NCBI RefSeq assembly: GCF_019093865.1
Contig: NZ_JABJXD010000003.1
Span: 186,001 to 250,000, forward strand
Source of the DNA: Lentibacillus saliphilus
Lineage (GTDB): Bacteria > Bacillota > Bacilli > Bacillales > Amphibacillaceae
Length of the DNA stretch: 64,000 bases
Direction of reading: 5' to 3'
The translations under genes were made by a program, and so were the position numbers. Positions 60,408-64,000 of the stretch are shown here, piece after piece (the first letter of the stretch is position 1; every line of letters begins with the position of its first letter). A model generated the notes under the pieces. That model was not told the origin of the DNA, searched no databases, and saw only the letters and a program-made list of their open reading frames with translations.

Positions 60408-61181
60408 CTAAAGGACTTTTGCTTCATTTTTCAGAAGACCTACAAGCTCCTTAACCTGCTCTGCTGGCTCTCCTTCAATCATTCTACCAGCTTCTTTTTC
60501 AGGCGGTAAGAAGATCTCAATCGTTTTCGTTTTTGGCTCAACATCGTCTTCATCAAGATCAAGGTCATCAATTTCCAATTCTTCAAGCGGTTTCTTTTTC
60601 GCCTTCATAATGCCAGGAAGTGATGGGTATCTTGGGTCATTCAATCCTTGCTGACACGTAACAAGTAGTGGTAGTGATGTTTCCACTTTTTCAACATCAC
60701 CTTCTACATCTTTATCAATTTTCACGATATCGCCATCAATCTCCATATTCGTGATCGTTGTTACGCACGCAATATCAAGACGTTCTGCGAGGCGTGGGCC
60801 CACCTGTCCACTCGCTTCATCAATCGCTACGTTCCCTGCGAGAATCAAGTCGTATGCCTTATCAGCGAAAAATGCTTCAAGAATAGCCGTTGTCGTATAC
60901 TGATCGCCTTCTTCCAGATCATCCTCAGTATTAATTAAGACGGCTTTATCTGCGCCCATCGCTAAGGCTGTACGTAATTGTTTTTCGGAGTCTTCATCCC
61001 CTATTGTTACGACGGTAACGTCTCCCCCATGCTCATCACGTTGCTTAATGGCCTCTTCAACCGCATATTCATCATAGGGATTTATGATGAATTCAGCACC
61101 ATCTTCTTCAATAATACCATTTGATATGGTTATTTTTTCCTCTGTATCAAAGGTCTTTTTAAGCAATACATAAATATTCAT
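60408..61181 (-). CDS. etfB: Electron transfer flavoprotein beta subunit
   Basis: 257 residues. NPYDEYAVEEAIKQRDEHGG near 37, the AMP-binding LAGNVAIDEASGQVGPRLAE near 115 and LLVTCQQGLNDPRYPSLPGIMKAKKKPLE near 172-200. It pairs with EtfA and lies 66 bases upstream of it. Confidence 0.97.
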   Translation of the reverse strand: MNIYVLLKKTFDTEEKITISNGIIEEDGAEFIINPYDEYAVEEAIKQRDEHGGDVTVVTIGDEDSEKQLRTALAMGADKAVLINTEDDLEEGDQYTTTAILEAFFADKAYDLILAGNVAIDEASGQVGPRLAERLDIACVTTITNMEIDGDIVKIDKDVEGDVEKVETSLPLLVTCQQGLNDPRYPSLPGIMKAKKKPLEELEIDDLDLDEDDVEPKTKTIEIFLPPEKEAGRMIEGEPAEQVKELVGLLKNEAKVL

Positions 61182-61206
61182 GGATTATGTCCCCCTTGTA
61201 AGTCTA

Positions 61207-61977
61207 TTATCCTTTAAAATTTGGTCGGCGTTTTTCCATAAAAGCGGAAATGCCTTCTTTCGCATCTTCTGTCCCAAAAATATTGCCAAATGCCACGGCT
61301 TCTTGATTCGCTCCGTCCTTATATTGGGCGGATTTGGCAAACGGTATGAGCCTCATAACTTCTTTGATCGTTGCACCGCTTTTCGCAGCAATTTTATCAG
61401 CAAGTTGTTTGGCACTTCGGTATGAATCTTCCTCATCTGTCGTAAAATTAACGAGTCCATACCGACAGGCATCAATGCCACTAATTGGTTCTCCACTTAA
61501 AATCATTTCATAAGCTTTAGCTGTCCCAACATAGTAAGGAAGGCGCTGCGTTCCCGCAAATCCCGGAATAATTCCAAGTGTTAATTCAGGAAGGCCGAGC
61601 TTAGCCGTCTCTGTTGAAATTCTTATATGACAGGCCATCGCTAATTCAAGACCACCACCGAGGGCTGCACCGTGAATGGCTGCAATGATCGGAATATGAA
61701 AGTGTTCCATACGATCAAATAGCTGCTGACCATTTTTCGACAGCACTTCATAATCTGACGCCTGCTGCAGTGCGGTGAATTCCTTGATGTCCGCTCCTGC
61801 TGAGAAGAACTTCCCTTCTCCTCGCAAAATAACCGCTTTACATGCCGGAACTTGCTCAATTTCATCTAATTTTTGATTGAGTGCTTGTAATAAATGACTT
61901 GATAGAGCATTTGCAGGCGGGCTTTGAATCGTCAATACAGCAATTTGATCCGTTAATTCATAATGAATCATCCTCAA
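61207..61977 (-). CDS. fadB: Enoyl-CoA hydratase
   Basis: 256 residues of the crotonase family: the oxyanion strand LRGEGKFFSAGADIKEF near 51-67 and AAIHGAALGGGLELAMACHIR near 98, GLPELTLGIIPGFAGTQRL near 126 with the catalytic glutamates. It hydrates enoyl-CoAs in beta-oxidation. The TTG at 61977 follows GGGGG by about 8 bases; an ATG two codons later is also possible. B. subtilis name: fadB (ysiB). Confidence 0.94.
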   Translation of the reverse strand: MRMIHYELTDQIAVLTIQSPPANALSSHLLQALNQKLDEIEQVPACKAVILRGEGKFFSAGADIKEFTALQQASDYEVLSKNGQQLFDRMEHFHIPIIAAIHGAALGGGLELAMACHIRISTETAKLGLPELTLGIIPGFAGTQRLPYYVGTAKAYEMILSGEPISGIDACRYGLVNFTTDEEDSYRSAKQLADKIAAKSGATIKEVMRLIPFAKSAQYKDGANQEAVAFGNIFGTEDAKEGISAFMEKRRPNFKG

Positions 61978-61990
61978 GTTCTACCCCCTT

Positions 61991-62578
61991 TTATTTTTTA
62001 AATGAAATTCCGTTTACAATCAACTCATGTACACTAGATACTTGATTCATTAAATCGTATTTTTGATCCTTCATCACCCAGTTTGTGACCACTTCATCTA
62101 GTGTTCCAAAGATCATCTGTCGAACAAGCGGACGATTCAAATCTGGGCGAAATAACTGTTCTTCGATTCCTTCGTCAACAATACGGTCAATCACTGTTAA
62201 ATAAGGTTTCAGAACATGATTAATATCGAGCCTTAACGACTTTTTAGATTGTCTAAGTTCAAGTTGTGTAACGATCGCTAAGTGATGATCATTGGCGAGT
62301 TGTTGAAAATGCATTTCAATTAATGTGTACAATTTTTCTTTTGCATTATGCTTCTTATTTGTGCTCTGAACAATTTGCTCAATAAACTGCCCCATTTTTT
62401 CTTTAAAAACAGAGACGAGAATATCTTCTTTGTTTTTAAAGTAAAGATAAATTGTTCCATCTGCTACCCCAGCTTCACTAGCAATCTTTGAAACCTGTGA
62501 CTTATGATAGCCATTTTCAGCGATGACACGAACGGCTGCATCAATAATTTGTTTGTATTTAGGCTTTTGTTTCCTCAT
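61991..62578 (-). CDS. fadR: TetR-family fatty-acid regulator FadR
   Basis: 195 residues. Helix-turn-helix: IIDAAVRVIAENGYHKSQVS near 10-29, then GVADGTIYLYFKNKEDIL near 37. The C-terminal acyl-CoA pocket has RQMIFGTLDEVVTNWVM near 158. FadR represses beta-oxidation genes and releases DNA on binding long-chain acyl-CoA. The ATG at 62578 gives the B. subtilis-like start. Confidence 0.96.
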   Translation of the reverse strand: MRKQKPKYKQIIDAAVRVIAENGYHKSQVSKIASEAGVADGTIYLYFKNKEDILVSVFKEKMGQFIEQIVQSTNKKHNAKEKLYTLIEMHFQQLANDHHLAIVTQLELRQSKKSLRLDINHVLKPYLTVIDRIVDEGIEEQLFRPDLNRPLVRQMIFGTLDEVVTNWVMKDQKYDLMNQVSSVHELIVNGISFKK

Positions 62579-62611
62579 ATTCATCTCTCTCTTCCTGACT
62601 GTCGCCGAAAA

Positions 62612-62629
62612 TGAATGAATAATCATTCA
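62612..62629. promoter_or_regulatory. FadR operator
   Basis: TGAATGAATAATCATTCA matches the known FadR box TGAATGAMTANTCATTCA of Bacilli fully. It lies 34 bases before the fadR start and 6 bases beyond the -10 of its promoter, so bound FadR would block transcription. Confidence 0.92.
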
Positions 62630-62635
62630 TAACAT

Positions 62636-62664
62636 ATTGTACGCACTCACTCATAAAAAGTCAA
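62636..62664 (-). promoter_or_regulatory. Sigma-A promoter of fadR-fadB-etfBA
   Basis: TTGACT, a 17-base spacer and TACAAT on the minus strand, directly upstream of the FadR box. Confidence 0.8.
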
Positions 62665-62709
62665 ACTAGGGCCTGTCTCTTTTGGGATTAAAAAAAACAA
62701 AGTATCAAG

Positions 62710-64000
62710 CTAATTGTTTTGCATCTTCTTTTTATCTTCGTCGATTAGCTTACGACGTAAAATCTTACCAACAGCTGTTTTAGGTAACTCTTCCATGTAC
62801 TCATAAATACGCGGTACTTTAAACGGTGCAAGATGAGTTCGACAATGCTGATTTAACTCTTCTTCAGTCGTATGATAACCCGGCTTTAAAACAATATAGG
62901 CTTTGACAGTTTCACCCCGATACGGATCAGGAATACCTGCTACGGCTGCCTCTTGTATCGCCTCATGTTCATACAAAATTTCTTCTACCTCTCGCGGATA
63001 AATATTGTAGCCGCCTGCAATAATCATATCTTTTTTACGATCTACAATATAGAAATAGCCATCTTCATCCATATAACCCATATCTCCAGTGAACAGCCAA
63101 CCGTCCTTTAACGTTTGATTTGTTTCCTCTTCATTGTTCCAGTATCCTTGCATAACCTGCGGACCTTTTACTGCAATCTCGCCAACTTCTCCAATTGGGG
63201 CTTCTTCCATTGTAGCCATATCAAATACTTTTGAATCCGTATCTGGCCAAGGTACACCAATGCTACCATTAACGCGCTTTGACCATACAAAATTAGCATG
63301 TGTAACTGGAGATGTTTCAGTTAACCCGTAGCCTTCAACAAGCTTTCCACCAGTCAGCTGTTCAAATTGCTGCTGAACCTCAACAGGTAAAGGAGCAGAG
63401 CCACTGATACAAGCTTCAATCGAGGACAAATCATATTTCTTTAAATCAGGATGGTTCAATAGTCCAATATAAATAGTTGGTGCGCCTGGGAACAATGTAG
63501 GCTGTTGCTTCTCGATTGTCTTTAAGACATCTTCTGGCTTGAACTTCGGCATAAGTACCATGTTCGCCCCAATCATAATAGCCATGTTCATAACCGTTGT
63601 CATCCCGTACACATGAAAAAATGGGAGAACACCGAGAATCGTCTCTTCACCTTCTTTTACTTTATAAAGCCATGAACGGCACATATGAACATTAGATACA
63701 AGATTATAATGTGTAAGCATGACGCCTTTTGGGTGACCAGTCGTTCCACCGGTATATTGCAGCAAAGCTAAATCATTGACGGGGTCAATTTCTGTTGGGT
63801 CATAAGTAGCAGGGGTGTTTTTCATGATGGATGACCAAACATGGGTCTCTTCATTCGGCTCGACTTTAACGACCATGTTGTATTCTCTTTTCTGGATGAA
63901 GGGGTAGATCTTATTTTTAGGAAAAGGAAGGTAATCCTTTATTCCCGTTACGATGACATGGTTCAGATCTGTGTCGTCTTTAACATTCAAAACACGCGGT
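62710..64000 (-). CDS. lcfA: Long-chain fatty acyl-CoA ligase, N-terminus beyond window
   Basis: About 430 codons remain; the frame stays open to the window edge, so about 130 residues of the usual 560 are missing. Adenylate-forming motifs: LQYTGGTTGHPKGVMLTHYN, VEGYGLTETSPVTH, GWLFTGDMGYMDEDGYFYIVDRKKDMIIAGGYNIYP, and PKTAVGKILRRKL (the catalytic lysine). It activates fatty acids for the FadB/Etf steps downstream. Confidence 0.96.
   Translation of the reverse strand, partial: PRVLNVKDDTDLNHVIVTGIKDYLPFPKNKIYPFIQKREYNMVVKVEPNEETHVWSSIMKNTPATYDPTEIDPVNDLALLQYTGGTTGHPKGVMLTHYNLVSNVHMCRSWLYKVKEGEETILGVLPFFHVYGMTTVMNMAIMIGANMVLMPKFKPEDVLKTIEKQQPTLFPGAPTIYIGLLNHPDLKKYDLSSIEACISGSAPLPVEVQQQFEQLTGGKLVEGYGLTETSPVTHANFVWSKRVNGSIGVPWPDTDSKVFDMATMEEAPIGEVGEIAVKGPQVMQGYWNNEEETNQTLKDGWLFTGDMGYMDEDGYFYIVDRKKDMIIAGGYNIYPREVEEILYEHEAIQEAAVAGIPDPYRGETVKAYIVLKPGYHTTEEELNQHCRTHLAPFKVPRIYEYMEELPKTAVGKILRRKLIDEDKKKMQNN

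Overview
The window is chromosomal backbone of an endospore-forming Bacillaceae bacterium of the Bacillota. The evidence is the near-complete sporulation and coat set (Spo0B, SpoIVFA/FB, SpoIIB, SafA, SpoVID, GerM, GerE), a T-box before valS, an L21 leader with the Prp protease between rplU and rpmA, GGAGG-type ribosome binding sites, frequent TTG/GTG starts and moderate-to-low GC. Gene order follows the Bacillus subtilis lcfA-to-yajC arc closely. The somewhat acidic proteins would fit a halotolerant relative (Oceanobacillus/Virgibacillus/Halobacillus type), but that is inference and I cannot name the species.

Layout. 1-7.6 kb: a truncated ArsB/NhaD-type permease, a TIGR04086 membrane protein, then yajC-tgt-queA-DUF2905-ruvB-ruvA-yebC. 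7.6-8.3 kb is a decayed stretch with a gene remnant and a 44-codon lipoprotein. 8.3-11 kb: nadE, a CotS-type kinase-like gene and safA. 11-20 kb: obg, spo0B, rpmA, prp, rplU, spoIVFB/FA, minD/C, mreD/C/B. 20-28 kb: radC, a spoIIB-like gene, valS with its T-box, ysxE and spoVID. 28-34.3 kb: the haem operon hemA-X-C-D-B-L. 34.5-36 kb: a ysxD-like gene and a striking 705-bp tandem array of small hairpins. 36-43 kb: engB, lon, clpX, tig, ysoA. 43-45.4 kb: an AT-rich accessory stretch with a holin-like gene, a DUF4352-type lipoprotein and two tRNAs. 45.5-52.8 kb: ysnB, rdgB, rph, gerM, racE, a MarR gene, a CPA-type antiporter, gerE and a thioesterase. 52.8-64 kb: sdhCAB, yslB, uvrC, trxA and the fatty-acid module etfA-etfB-fadB-fadR-lcfA.

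How the genes work together. Most genes are on the minus strand in function-coupled operons: DNA repair with tRNA queuosine modification, ribosome proteins with the protease that matures L27, cell-shape and division-site genes, tetrapyrrole synthesis, proteolysis and folding, respiration, and beta-oxidation. A FadR operator lies in front of fadR and just downstream of a good sigma-A promoter.

The one element that looks undescribed is the array at 35056-35760 plus its tail to about 35858. It has modules of 178 and 57 bp ordered 178-178-57-178-57-57. Its plus strand folds into a string of short hairpins, and 22 loops show GGA, 18 of them as CAGGACG. This is the repeat signature of CsrB-type RNAs that sequester CsrA. 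A CsrA-sponge RNA in a Bacillaceae would be new, but nothing here proves transcription, and a purely DNA-level repeat family is the main alternative.
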